64,000 bases of DNA from Streptomyces sp. JH14 (GTDB taxonomy: Bacteria > Actinomycetota > Actinomycetes > Streptomycetales > Streptomycetaceae): assembly GCF_029428675.1 (NCBI RefSeq), contig NZ_JAJNEL010000001.1, positions 496,001-560,000 of the forward strand, written 5' to 3'. The position numbers and the translations under genes are program-made. The notes beneath the pieces are model-generated. The model worked only from the letters and a program-made list of their open reading frames with translations. It did not search any database and was not told the DNA's origin. Shown here one piece after another: positions 35,041 through 43,497 of this stretch. Positions within the stretch are counted from its first letter, which is position 1, and each line of letters starts with the position of its first letter.

Positions 35041-35800
35041 ACGGACGAGGAAGAGCCGAGGCTCTCTGTGAACCGCCAGGGTGACACGTCGGATCCGGCC
35101 CCAGGCCGGCGAGGGTCCTACAGGGACGTCTGCTCGTGCTTCGACCAGTTTGGGCCTCATCCGCAAGCCCGAGTCGGGTTCCACGCCCGGCGGCAGGACA
35201 CCTCCGCCCCGGGCTGGCGGCACCTGCTGGAGTTGGTCGACGAGGCCACCGCCGACGGACGCGAAGGGTTCCGTCCCCTGACCGAGCTGGCCCGGACGAG
35301 CGGGGGCAGGTCATCACCCTGCCGCCGAATATCGCCAGGCTGACGGCGGTGAAGCACCTCGTGCTCTACGGCAGCACCTAGTCCGGACCCCGCCCGAGAT
35401 CGGGGCCATGATCAGCCTGGAGGAGTTCACCCCCGACACCTCCTACCAGCTGCACTGGTTCCCCTACGAGATCACCCGCTGCCGGAAGCTGACCCGCAGC
35501 ACGGTGAGCACGCATTGTTCGGCAACTACAAGCTGCGGCCACCCTTCCCGCAGCATCAGCCCTCTCCGGACTCCGTCGCGGACCTCGATCCGGGCAACCT
35601 GAATCCCCGGCGCTGGGGCGTCACCGCCATCCACAACTGCAGCGTCTGCAACCACGCGATCGAGCAGGGTGGACTCCATCAGGTGTGGATCTCGCTTCGC
35701 GTGGCCACTGACTTATTGCCCCTGCTGGTCAGCGTCTGATCATCGGCGTGTGTGGCCGCGTTGCCTGACAGCGCTCGCGACTACATCCCCACACCTTCCC
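35041..35800 (+). pseudogene. Leucine-rich-repeat protein relic
   Basis: Consecutive pieces in different frames: PGWRHLLELVDEATADGREG, GQVITLPPNIARLTAVKHLV, TPPEIGAMISLEEFTPDTSY, QLHWFPYEITRCRKLTRSTV, FGNYKLRPPFPQ, CSVCNHAIEQGGLHQVWISL, and CVAALPDSARDYIPTPSP. They match the order in intact Streptomyces leucine-rich-repeat proteins as I remember them. Four or more indels and stops interrupt the reading. Confidence 0.65.
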
Positions 35801-35946
35801 CTGTCGCTTCGGTGAGCCGCGGCGCGTCCTCCTTGCGTCCTACGAAGAGGTTGAGGGAGGCGAAGGATTTGCAGTATGCGGGGGCCGCGGCAGTTCCGGC
35901 AGTGTCCGCAAGAGCCGAAGCTCAGCACGACGTGGTCACCGACGCG
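35781..35946 (-). pseudogene. Zinc alcohol dehydrogenase scrap
   Basis: The reverse frames give RVGDHVVLSFGSCGHCRNC and, after a small indel, PAYCKSFASLNLF. This is the structural-zinc loop (CGxCxxC...C) and preceding VGDxVV strand of medium-chain zinc dehydrogenases. Both flanking parts of the enzyme are gone. Its left part overlaps the end of the leucine-rich-repeat relic, and its right part is fused to the LRV scrap. Confidence 0.55.
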
Positions 35947-36100
35947 ACCGCGCGACGAGGGCTGTCACCTGCGTCGAGGTGAGGTCAAAGCGATACGCAA
36001 GCTTCCAGGCGGTCTCGTCATCCGCTGCCTCGATCAGCGGGCCGACGAGCTCGGCCGGTAGGGAGGGGTTGGCGGCAAGGCCGACCAGCACTGCGTTCAC
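35936..36100 (-). pseudogene. LRV/HEAT-like repeat protein scrap
   Basis: From a GTG at 36100: VNAVLVGLAANPSLPAELVG, PLIEAADDETAWKLAYRFDL, TSTQVTALVARS. The L-A-x-NPxLPxxLVxxLI pattern is that of the leucine-rich-variant repeats found in Streptomyces proteins of unknown role. Only about one and a half repeats survive before the junction with the alcohol dehydrogenase scrap. The gap 36101-36298 shows nothing. Confidence 0.5.
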
Positions 36101-36298
36101 GCCCTCGCTCTGCCGCAGCCCTGATTGACAGCGCCAGTGCGTTTGAGCAGACCCCTCTCGGCGCCAGTTCTCCCGGACCCGCTCCTCGGCACTCGTGTCT
36201 CGCCGTACGGGACGGCTCGCGCAAGGTGCGCCCGAGCTGGGTCGGCTTTCCCTTTAGGCCGGCCGGAAATCGCTCCTACAGTTGCGACTGCCGCAGAG

Positions 36299-36721
36299 CT
36301 ACCCGAGGAACGACAGCCGCACCTGACGGTTGTGATTCGAGACGTTCGTGTCGACCAGGCACACCGACTGCCACGTACCGAGTTCCAGCCGTCCTCCGAT
36401 CACCGGCAGCGTGGCGTGCGGTGCGACGAAGGCCGGCAGTACGTGGTCACGGCCGTGGCCCGGGCTGCCGTGGCGGTGCTGGTAGCGGTTGTCGGCGGGC
36501 AGCAGCGCGTGGAGGGTGGCGAGGAGGTCGTCGTCGCTGCCCGAGCCGGTTTCCAGAATGGCGATTCCGGCGGTGGCATGGGGCACGAAGATGTTGAGCA
36601 GACCGTCCCGGCCACGGGAGGCGCGGGTGAGGAACTCTTCGCAGTCGCGCGTAAGGTCGGCGACCGTTTCGGCCGCGCCGGTGGTGACGCTCAGAACGCT
36701 GGTGGTGAAGGCATGGGACAT
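36299..36721 (-). CDS. YjbQ family protein (UPF0047, secondary thiamine-phosphate synthase activity)
   Basis: A 140-aa single-domain protein. The conserved core includes GLLNIFVPHATAGIAILE (His near 50), the LPADNRYQHRH loop with several His, GHGRDHVLPAFVAPHATLPV and the terminal LVDTNVSNHNRQVRLSFLG. Homologues form small trimers, and E. coli YjbQ has weak thiamine-phosphate synthase activity; the physiological role is unclear. It reads divergently from the leader peptide and ssu operon. A diverged C-terminal scrap of a second copy lies at 32324. Confidence 0.87.
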   Translation of the reverse strand: MSHAFTTSVLSVTTGAAETVADLTRDCEEFLTRASRGRDGLLNIFVPHATAGIAILETGSGSDDDLLATLHALLPADNRYQHRHGSPGHGRDHVLPAFVAPHATLPVIGGRLELGTWQSVCLVDTNVSNHNRQVRLSFLG

Positions 36722-36813
36722 GCCGACATCTTCTCGCTCGTGGCGCGTGATGGCGCGTCCACGTGCCGAGACGGCATTGACCGGTTCCGAGGTGCGTCGC
36801 TACGTTCGGCGAC

Positions 36814-36897
36814 ATGTTCCGTTCAGCTCTGCTCACTTCGCGCGGTCACATCGACCTGCTGCGGGTGGCCTCCGCCGCGTGTCGCCGCGGCTGCTGA
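36814..36897 (+). CDS. Short Cys-containing leader peptide upstream of the ssu operon
   Basis: A 27-codon reading frame whose product ends RGHIDLLRVASAACRRGC. Actinobacteria carry many short peptides of the form RxHxDLxRxxSxxCR ahead of sulfur-assimilation genes, and in mycobacteria Cys-rich leaders act as cysteine-responsive attenuators. Here the two Cys codons sit at the very end, just before possible stem-loops and about 200 bases before ssuC. There is no ribosome site, so it may be leaderless. The context (alkanesulfonate uptake) is exactly where such a leader is expected. Confidence 0.68.
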   Translation: MFRSALLTSRGHIDLLRVASAACRRGC

Positions 36898-36919
36898 CGT
36901 TCTTTCGGCACGCTTCCCG

Positions 36920-36982
36920 CAGGTGATCAAGGGGTCCTTCGGCCCGCACCTGGTGTGAGTGCCGGCCTGTTGCCGTCGGCAC
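36920..36982 (+). promoter_or_regulatory. Possible attenuator stem-loops behind the leader peptide
   Basis: CAGGTG (36920-36925) can pair with CACCTG (36947-36952), and GTGCCG (36959-36964) with CGGCAC (36977-36982). They begin 23 bases after the leader stop. The stems are short, so this is suggestive only. Confidence 0.35.
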
Positions 36983-37135
36983 CCCGTCGTACGCCACCTC
37001 TCCCTCCCCTGCCGTAGCTCCCGCGCCGCAGCGGTGCCGCGGTCGGGAGGTCGAGGCGTGCCTCCGCCCGTCCGTGGACTGCTCGTGGAGCTCTCATGTC
37101 CGTTGGCCATGCCCTCGCCCCGCCGGATATATCAG

Positions 37136-37987
37136 ATGAAATCAATACACCGTCCTCATGTCGGGCGGTCGAACTGGAGCCCGTTGTGCCGGCGTCCGCC
37201 CGCGGCTCGCGGCTCGCGGCTGCGCTCCGTGCCCCGCCCGCTGCGGCGCGCCATCGGACCCGTCCTGCTGCTCGCTCTCTGGCAGGTACTCAGCGCCACC
37301 GGTGCGCTCCATCCGGACGTGCTCGCCTCCCCCGGCACCATCGCCCGAGCGGGCCGGGATCTGATCACTGACGGAACCCTGCCGTCGGCCATGGCGATCT
37401 CGCTCCAGCGGGTGGCCGTGGGGCTGGTGCTCGGAGGTGCCGTCGGCACCACGCTGGCCCTGGTGTCCGGACTGTCCCGGCTCGGTGAGGACCTGGGCGA
37501 CGCGACCGTGCAGATGCTGCGGACAGTCCCCTGGGTGGGACTGATCCCGCTGTTCATCATCTGGCTGGGGATCGGCGAGGCCCCGAAGGTGGCGCTCATC
37601 GCGCTCGGCGTGGCCTTCCATCTGTATCTCAATGTGTACGCCGGGATCCGGGGCGTGGACGACCAACTCATCGAGACGGGCCAGTCGTTGGGGCTCGGGC
37701 GGTGGGGTCTCGTCCGGCATGTGGTGCTCCCGGGTGCGCTGCCCGGGGCCATGACGGGGCTGCGCTATTCGCTCGCCACCGCGTGGCTGGCGCTGGTCTT
37801 CGGCGAGTCCGTCAACGCCGACGCCGGAATCGGCTTCCTGATGAACCAGGCCCGGGAGTTCTTCCGTACCGACGTCATCGTCGTCTGCCTGGTCGTCTAC
37901 GCCTTCCTCGGCCTCACCGCCGATGTCATCGTCCGGATACTCGAAAGGCTGCTGCTGCAATGGCGACCGACCTTCAAGGGCCAGTGA
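37136..37987 (+). CDS. ssuC: Alkanesulfonate ABC transporter permease, N-terminus affected by a repeat frameshift
   Basis: The open frame gives about 283 aa with six hydrophobic segments and the permease EAA-type loop GQSLGLGRWGLVRHVVLPGA, so it is an SsuC-type inner-membrane subunit. The first 30 codons look unnatural. A neighbouring frame opens at ATG 37096 with GGAG upstream and reads VELEPVVPASARGSRL. Removing one copy of the 7-bp repeat at 37201-37221 joins that frame to VPRPLRRAIGPVLLLALWQV. The intended start is therefore probably 37096, and the present allele is out of frame unless translation begins at a later codon such as GTG 37229. The stop overlaps ssuB. Confidence 0.8.
   Translation: MKSIHRPHVGRSNWSPLCRRPPAARGSRLRSVPRPLRRAIGPVLLLALWQVLSATGALHPDVLASPGTIARAGRDLITDGTLPSAMAISLQRVAVGLVLGGAVGTTLALVSGLSRLGEDLGDATVQMLRTVPWVGLIPLFIIWLGIGEAPKVALIALGVAFHLYLNVYAGIRGVDDQLIETGQSLGLGRWGLVRHVVLPGALPGAMTGLRYSLATAWLALVFGESVNADAGIGFLMNQAREFFRTDVIVVCLVVYAFLGLTADVIVRILERLLLQWRPTFKGQ
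37201..37221. repeat. (CGCGGCT)3 tandem repeat inside the ssuC N-terminus
   Basis: Three exact head-to-tail copies of CGCGGCT. Seven is not a multiple of three, so each gain or loss changes the reading frame. With two copies the frame from 37096 runs uninterrupted into the permease; with three it does not. Confidence 0.9.
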
Positions 37988-38718
37988 GCCCGCGGTCCTC
38001 CGACCCTGCCGTACGGGTGGAGGGGCTGACCCGCTCCTTCGACGGCCTGGCCGTCGTCGACGGGCTCGATCTCACCCTGCGCGCCGGGGAGTTCACCGCA
38101 CTGCTCGGGCGCAGCGGCTGCGGGAAGTCGACTCTGCTGCGGGTGCTGGCCGGCCTGGACCGCGACATCACGGGCACGGTGCTGGTGCCCAGGAGGCGGG
38201 CCGTCGCCTTCCAGTCGCCTCGCCTGATGCCGTGGAAGCGGGTCTGGCGCAATGTACTGCTCGGGTTGCCGGGCAAGCCCGAACGGGAGCTGGCCGAACG
38301 GGCGTTGGAGGAGGTCGGGCTCGGCGGGCGGTCCGGGGCGTGGCCCAGGACGCTCTCCGGTGGTGAGGCGCAGCGGGCGTCGCTGGCGCGAGCCCTGGTG
38401 CGCGAACCCGATCTGCTGCTGCTCGACGAGCCGTTCGGTGCGCTCGATGCGCTGACCCGGATCAAGGCGCAGCAGCTGGTCGCCGAACTCTGGCAGCGGC
38501 GCGGCTGCGCGGTGCTGCTCGTCACGCATGACGTGGACGAGGCGCTGCTGCTCGCCGACCGCGCGCTGGTCATGCGCGACGGCGCCATCGCGTACGAGAC
38601 CCCTGTGGACCTGGACCGTCCGCGCACCGTGGGCCATGGCGAGTTCGCCGCACTGCGCTCCCGGCTGCTGACCGAGCTGGGCGTCGCGGAAGAAGCCGCT
38701 CCGGTCGAGGCCGCCTGA
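37960..38718 (+). CDS. ssuB: Alkanesulfonate ABC transporter ATP-binding protein
   Basis: A 252-aa ATPase. Walker A GRSGCGKST is at residues 50-58, the Q-loop in AFQSPRLMPW near 88, the signature LSGGEAQRASLARAL near 133, Walker B LLLLDEPFGALD near 153, and the switch His in LLVTHDVDEALLLADR. All ATPase motifs are intact. The start at 37960 overlaps the ssuC end by 28 bases, with AAAGG upstream. It energises uptake of sulfonates bound by SsuA. Confidence 0.95.
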   Translation: MATDLQGPVSPRSSDPAVRVEGLTRSFDGLAVVDGLDLTLRAGEFTALLGRSGCGKSTLLRVLAGLDRDITGTVLVPRRRAVAFQSPRLMPWKRVWRNVLLGLPGKPERELAERALEEVGLGGRSGAWPRTLSGGEAQRASLARALVREPDLLLLDEPFGALDALTRIKAQQLVAELWQRRGCAVLLVTHDVDEALLLADRALVMRDGAIAYETPVDLDRPRTVGHGEFAALRSRLLTELGVAEEAAPVEAA

Positions 38719-38772
38719 CCAGCTCACCCGCACACGTCCTCCATCGGTTCGACCTTCGGAAAGAGACATGTC

Positions 38773-39801
38773 ATGAGACGCCGAACCCTGCCCGCTCTGC
38801 TTCTGCCGCTCGTCCTGCTGCTCGCCGCCTGCGGTGGCGCTTCGTCCGCGTCCACTGCCGGCAGCACCGACGGCAAGGGCGATGTCACCCTCGACGTCGG
38901 TGATCAGAAAGGGGGGTACGAGGCCATCCTGCGGGCCTCCGGAGAACTCGACGACCTCGGCTACCGGATCACATGGTCGACCTTCACCTCCGGACCACCA
39001 CTTCTGGAGGCGGTGAACGCCGGTGCCGTGGACATCGGGGGCGTCGGCAACACGCCTCCGGTCTTCGCCGCGGGGTCCGATTCGAAGATCGTGGTGGTGG
39101 GCGCCGGTCACGGCTCGTCGGCGGGCGAAGCGGTCGTCGTGCCGAAGGACTCTCCGCTGAAGACTCCCTCGCAGCTCAAGGGCAAGTCCATCGCGGTGGC
39201 CCAGGGCAGCTCCGCCCACTTCCAGCTCGTCGCCTCACTGAAGGCGGCGGGGCTCACCGTCTCCGACGTGCGGCTGAAATACCTTCAGCCGGCCGATGCG
39301 CTGGCCGCGTTCAGCCGGGGCAAGGTCGACGCCTGGTCGATCTGGGACCCGTACACCTCACAGGTCCTGCGCGGCGGGAATGCGCGGGTGCTGACCACCG
39401 GTGAAGGACTCGTCAACGGTCTGAGCTTCCAGGTCGCCTCGCCCGCCGCACTGAAGGATGCCTGGAAGTCCGAGGCGATCGACGATCTGCTGGACCGTCT
39501 GAGGCGGGCGCAGGACTGGGTTTTCAAGCATCCCGAAGCGTGGGCGAAGGTCTGGGCGAAGGAGACCGGGCTGCCGTACGACGTGGCGCTGGACGCCGTG
39601 AAGCGCAGCTACGGGACGCGGGTGCCCGTGGCCGTCGACGCGGCTGCCATCGCGTCCGAACAGCAGATCGCCGACACCTTCGCCGATCTGAAGCTCATTC
39701 CCCGCAGGTTCGTCTTCACGGACTACGTCGACACCCGGTTCAACCGCGATCTGCCCGCGTCCACGGCAGCCCCCCGCTCGTACGGAAAGGCCTCGTCATG
39801 A
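38773..39801 (+). CDS. ssuA: Aliphatic sulfonate-binding lipoprotein
   Basis: A 342-aa periplasmic-type binding protein. Residues 1-20 form a lipoprotein signal peptide ending in the lipobox LLAAC (Cys near 20), followed by a Gly/Ser linker. The mature domain has GDQKGGYEAILRASGEL and GGVGNTPPVFAAGSDSKIVV, then the second lobe VAQGSSAHFQLVASLK and WSIWDPYTSQVLRGG, typical of SsuA. It follows ssuB by 54 bases and overlaps ssuD by 4, consistent with one operon. Confidence 0.94.
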   Translation: MRRRTLPALLLPLVLLLAACGGASSASTAGSTDGKGDVTLDVGDQKGGYEAILRASGELDDLGYRITWSTFTSGPPLLEAVNAGAVDIGGVGNTPPVFAAGSDSKIVVVGAGHGSSAGEAVVVPKDSPLKTPSQLKGKSIAVAQGSSAHFQLVASLKAAGLTVSDVRLKYLQPADALAAFSRGKVDAWSIWDPYTSQVLRGGNARVLTTGEGLVNGLSFQVASPAALKDAWKSEAIDDLLDRLRRAQDWVFKHPEAWAKVWAKETGLPYDVALDAVKRSYGTRVPVAVDAAAIASEQQIADTFADLKLIPRRFVFTDYVDTRFNRDLPASTAAPRSYGKASS

Positions 39802-41006
39802 ATGTTCATCTGCACTGGTTCCTGCCCACCGGCGGTGACGGCCGCACACTCGTCGACCGGCATGCGTACACCGACGGAGGGATCAAGCGGGACCGGATCA
39901 CTCCGGTCAGCGGGGTGCGCGCGCCCGATATCGAGTATCTGGCACAGATCGCCAAGGCTGCCGAGCAACTGGGTTTCGAGGCGGTGCTGACGCCGACCGG
40001 CACCTGGTGCGAGGACGCCTGGCTGACGACGGTGGCGCTGGCGCAGCACACCGAGCGGCTGAAGTTCCTGGTCGCGTTCCGGCCGGGGGTGATCTCGCCG
40101 GTGCTCGCGGCGCAGATGGCCGCGACGTATCAGCGGATCACCCGGGGCCGGCTGCTGCTCAATGTGGTGACGGGCGGCGACTCGACCGAACAGCGGCGGT
40201 TCGGTGACCACCTGGACCACGACCGTCGCTACGCGCGGACCGCCGAGTTCCTCTCGGTGGTGCGGGGCGTGTGGAGCGGGCAGCCGTACGACTTCGACGG
40301 TGAGCACTATCAGGTCGAGGGCGGGCTGACGGCGCTGCCTCCGGACCCGCTGCCGGAGATCTTCTTCGGTGGGTCGTCGGCGGCGGCCGGGCCGGTGGCC
40401 GCCGCGCATGCCGATGTGTATCTGACCTGGGGCGAGCCGCCGGCCGCTGTGAAGCAGAAGATCGACTGGATCCGCGGGCTCGCGGAGGAGCAGGGCCGCC
40501 GTGTCCGGTTCGGCATCCGGCTGCACACCATCTCGCGCGATTCGGCGAAGGAGGCGTGGGCGACGGCGGACCGGCTGCTCGGCGATCTCGATCCGGAGAC
40601 GATCGCCGCCGCGCAGCAGGCGCTGGGGCGGAGCGAGTCGGTGGGACAGCAGCGGATGCTGGCGCTGCACGGCGGCTCGCGCGACGAGCTGGAGATCTCG
40701 CCCAACCTGTGGGCGGGTGTGGGTCTGGTCCGGGGTGGTGCGGGCACCGCGCTGGTCGGCAGTCATGCGGATGTCGCGGACCGGATCGAGGAGTACCACG
40801 CGCTGGGCGTGGAGCACTTCGTGCTCTCCGGCTACCCGCACCTCGAGGAGGCGTACTGGTTCGGCGAGGGCGTCACACCGGAGCTGGCGAGGCGCGGACT
40901 GCTGTCCACGGTCCCGGCCTCGCCGCTGCTCGGGGTGCCGGCCGCGAACGGGCGCCCGGCGTCCGCACCGGGCGGCGCTCCGCTGCTGATCGCCGGGGGC
41001 CGCTGA
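39798..41006 (+). CDS. ssuD: FMNH2-dependent alkanesulfonate monooxygenase
   Basis: A 402-aa luciferase-like TIM-barrel enzyme that desulfonates alkanesulfonates to aldehyde and sulfite. MNVHLHWFLPTGGDGR opens the protein, TGTWCEDAWLTTVALAQHTE near 75 and KFLVAFRPGVISPVLAAQMA follow, then LLLNVVTGGDSTEQRRFGDH and a C-terminal GTALVGSHADVADRIEEYHA. Its start shares ATGA with the ssuA stop. No SsuE flavin reductase gene is adjacent, so reduced flavin must come from elsewhere. The C-terminal 30 residues are an Ala/Pro/Gly extension. Confidence 0.95.
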   Translation: MNVHLHWFLPTGGDGRTLVDRHAYTDGGIKRDRITPVSGVRAPDIEYLAQIAKAAEQLGFEAVLTPTGTWCEDAWLTTVALAQHTERLKFLVAFRPGVISPVLAAQMAATYQRITRGRLLLNVVTGGDSTEQRRFGDHLDHDRRYARTAEFLSVVRGVWSGQPYDFDGEHYQVEGGLTALPPDPLPEIFFGGSSAAAGPVAAAHADVYLTWGEPPAAVKQKIDWIRGLAEEQGRRVRFGIRLHTISRDSAKEAWATADRLLGDLDPETIAAAQQALGRSESVGQQRMLALHGGSRDELEISPNLWAGVGLVRGGAGTALVGSHADVADRIEEYHALGVEHFVLSGYPHLEEAYWFGEGVTPELARRGLLSTVPASPLLGVPAANGRPASAPGGAPLLIAGGR

Positions 41007-41044
41007 CCGGGAAGATCCGGGACTCCCCCACAGTTGGTAGAAGC

Positions 41045-42172
41045 GTGAACAACTCTGGGGTCGGCGCAGCGCGCGCGGTGGATGTGGTCGTGATCGGCGC
41101 CGGACAGGCAGGTCTGTCCGGCGCCTACCATCTGCGGCGCGTCGGCCTGGAGCCGGACCGCGACTTCGTCGTGCTCGACCACGCGCCCCGGCCGGGCGGC
41201 GCATGGCAGTTCCGCTGGCCGTCACTGACATACGGCAAGGTCCACGGCATGCACGCACTGCCCGGCATGGAACTGACCGGCGCGGACGACAGCCGGCCTT
41301 CGTCGGAGGTGATCGGCGCCTATTTCGACGCGTACGAGCGCACCTTCGGCCTGCGGGTCCACCGGCCCGTGGAGGTGAGCGCGGTACGGGAGGGCGGCGG
41401 TGGGCGGTTGCTCGTCGAGACCTCGGAGGGTCCGTACGCCGCGCGCGCCCTGATCAATGCCACGGGTACCTGGGACCGGCCGTTCTGGCCACGCTACCCG
41501 GGCCAGGAGACCTTCCGGGGCCGCCAGCTGCACACCGCGAACTATCCGGGGCCTCGGGAGTTCGCCGGGCAGCGGGTGATCGTGGTGGGTGGCGGGGCCT
41601 CCGGCACCCAGCATCTGATGGAGATCGCCCAGGTGGCGGCGGAGACCTTCTGGGTGACACGTCGGCCGCCCGTCTTCCGGGAAGGGCCGTTCAGCGAGGT
41701 CCAGGGGCGGGCCGCCGTGGCCATGGTGGAGGAGCGGGTGCGACAGGGGCTGCCGCCGCAGAGCGTGGTGAGCGTGACCGGGCTGCCGCTCAACGACGCC
41801 GTGCGGCGCGCCCGCGCGGACGGGGTGCTCGACCGGCTGCCGATGTTCGACCGCATCACCCCGACCGGAGTGGCCTGGGACGACGGCCGGACCGTGGACG
41901 CCGATGTGATCCTCTGGGCGACCGGCTTCCGGGCCGCCATCGACCATCTTGCGCCGCTGCGGCTGCGCGAACCCGGCGGTGGCATCCGGGTCGAGGGAAC
42001 GCAGGCCGTACGGGATGCGCGTATCCATCTCGTGGGATACGGGCCGTCCGCGAGCACCATCGGGGCCAACCGGGCGGGGCGGGAGGCGGTGCGCGGGATC
42101 AAGCGCCTGCTGGAGGCCGCCGAGGACGGTACCGCCGGGCATGGGGACGAACCCGCCGCCGTTCCCGTGTGA
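41045..42172 (+). CDS. FAD/NAD(P)-dependent oxidoreductase (flavin monooxygenase-like)
   Basis: A 375-aa protein with two Rossmann motifs, VVVIGAGQAGLSGAYHLRR near residue 13 (FAD) and VIVVGGGASGTQHLMEIAQV near 180 (NAD(P)H), and the ATGF motif near 300. This arrangement is found in CzcO/YUC-type flavoproteins and single-component monooxygenases. It starts 38 bases after ssuD on the same strand, so it could belong to the sulfonate operon and supply another oxidation step, but no sequence feature proves this. The GTG start has only a weak ribosome site. Confidence 0.83.
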   Translation: MNNSGVGAARAVDVVVIGAGQAGLSGAYHLRRVGLEPDRDFVVLDHAPRPGGAWQFRWPSLTYGKVHGMHALPGMELTGADDSRPSSEVIGAYFDAYERTFGLRVHRPVEVSAVREGGGGRLLVETSEGPYAARALINATGTWDRPFWPRYPGQETFRGRQLHTANYPGPREFAGQRVIVVGGGASGTQHLMEIAQVAAETFWVTRRPPVFREGPFSEVQGRAAVAMVEERVRQGLPPQSVVSVTGLPLNDAVRRARADGVLDRLPMFDRITPTGVAWDDGRTVDADVILWATGFRAAIDHLAPLRLREPGGGIRVEGTQAVRDARIHLVGYGPSASTIGANRAGREAVRGIKRLLEAAEDGTAGHGDEPAAVPV

Positions 42173-42175
42173 CAC

Positions 42176-42192
42176 CGCGCCGCAACGGCGCG
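42176..42192. terminator. Hairpin terminator between convergent genes
   Basis: CGCGCCG-CAA-CGGCGCG pairs perfectly over 7 bp, 4 bases after the oxidoreductase stop and 18 bases before the mltG stop. Confidence 0.65.
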
Positions 42193-42209
42193 CCGGATCC
42201 GACTGCCCG

Positions 42210-43052
42210 TCAACCGCCGCTCGTGCTCAGCCGGTTGCGGTTGAACTCCGCGACGTTCCGCTGCTGCTCGGCGTAGCTGTCGGTGAACCGGGTGTCCCCG
42301 GGCGCGACCGTCACGAAGTACAGCCAGGGGCCCGGCGTGGGTGTGAGGGCCGCGTGCATCGCCTGCTCTCCGGGATTGCCGATGGGAGTCGGCGGCAGTC
42401 CCGTGTGCGCGTACGTGTTGTACGGGCTGTCGATCCTGGTGTCGCTGACGGTGGTATCCAGAGTGCTGCGGTTCAGCGCGTAGTTGAGAGTGGCGTCCAT
42501 CTGGAGCGGCATGCCCTCGGCCAGCCGGTTTTGGATGACCCGGGCCACCTTGCCCATGTCGGCGGCGGTGTCCACCTCGGCCTGCACGATGCTGGCGATC
42601 GTCACGGTCCGGTAGACGGAGACGTTGTTGCGCAACGCCCCGGCGGTGATGTGGTGCGCGCCGAATCGCCGCCCTGCCGTGTCGGCCATGTACCTCAGGA
42701 GACTCGTCGGGGTGGTGCCGGAGGTGACGGGATACGTGGCAGGAAACAGGTAGCCCTCGGGGTTGCCCCTCGCCTCCGTCGGCAGGGCGAGGTCCGCCCT
42801 GCCGACGGCCTTCTCGGTCGTACCGGGCTCCACGTCGAGTGACCGGTCGACTGCCGCATACACCTGGGAGGCCCGCCATCCCTCGGGGATGAGGAGGGTG
42901 CGCTGCGGGCCGACATTCGCCTCCCTCGTCAGCAGCGGCACGAGGACGGCTGCCGCGACGCCGAGGACGACGCCTACGGACAGCGCCAGCCGCCCGCGCC
43001 GGGGCGCGCGGATCCCGCGACGGGTCCGGGCGCCCGGGGACTCGTTCACCAT
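42210..43052 (-). CDS. mltG: Endolytic transglycosylase MltG-like protein
   Basis: A 280-aa membrane-anchored protein with one N-terminal transmembrane helix (residues about 22-42) and a YceG domain. Conserved blocks are NPEGYLFPATYPV near 97, TIASIVQAEVDTAADM near 152 (catalytic Glu), VIQNRLAEGMPLQMDATLNY near 171, and YNTYAHTGLPPTPIGNPGEQ near 215. MltG cuts nascent glycan chains and sets their length. The usual Streptomyces mltG is longer and lies near ruvX/aroE; this is a shorter paralogue in an unrelated context. It reads alone. Confidence 0.88.
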   Translation of the reverse strand: MVNESPGARTRRGIRAPRRGRLALSVGVVLGVAAAVLVPLLTREANVGPQRTLLIPEGWRASQVYAAVDRSLDVEPGTTEKAVGRADLALPTEARGNPEGYLFPATYPVTSGTTPTSLLRYMADTAGRRFGAHHITAGALRNNVSVYRTVTIASIVQAEVDTAADMGKVARVIQNRLAEGMPLQMDATLNYALNRSTLDTTVSDTRIDSPYNTYAHTGLPPTPIGNPGEQAMHAALTPTPGPWLYFVTVAPGDTRFTDSYAEQQRNVAEFNRNRLSTSGG

Positions 43053-43497
43053 GCGCGCACGCTATCCCGGGCCGGCCGCGGGCAAGCGCCCCCCGGACGG
43101 CGCGGCGCAGGGTTTGCTGCGCGGCTTCGACGAGCGAGTCCACCCCGACGACCTGCCGTTCCTTGACGGGTGTGCACGGCGCTCTGCACGGCTTGCGGCC
43201 CCCCGGAACGGGGTGTTCAGTGGAACAAGGCGTTGCCTTTTCGACCGTGGCCACCTGGCCGGAACCGGCGGGCGCACGCGGTGATCTCCACAGTCGGACA
43301 CCTCACACAGCCGATCCGGATCAGGGGCGTGCGGCCCCGCGCGCAACCGATGGGCGTCGCCACCGGTCAGGAGCCCTTGGGCCCTCCTCCCTGCAAGCTC
43401 GCACACCGCCCGCGCACCCGGGCCCCGTCCTATCAAGGAACTGCGGGCACCGGCACGCAACGCGGGCCGGTGGGGCGCTGAGAGAGGCAGGCACGGC
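43053..43497. other. 445-base divergent gap between mltG and the NAD kinase gene
   Basis: No recognisable protein on either strand. It must hold the promoters of both flanking genes. I see no clear palindrome or terminator. Confidence 0.4.
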
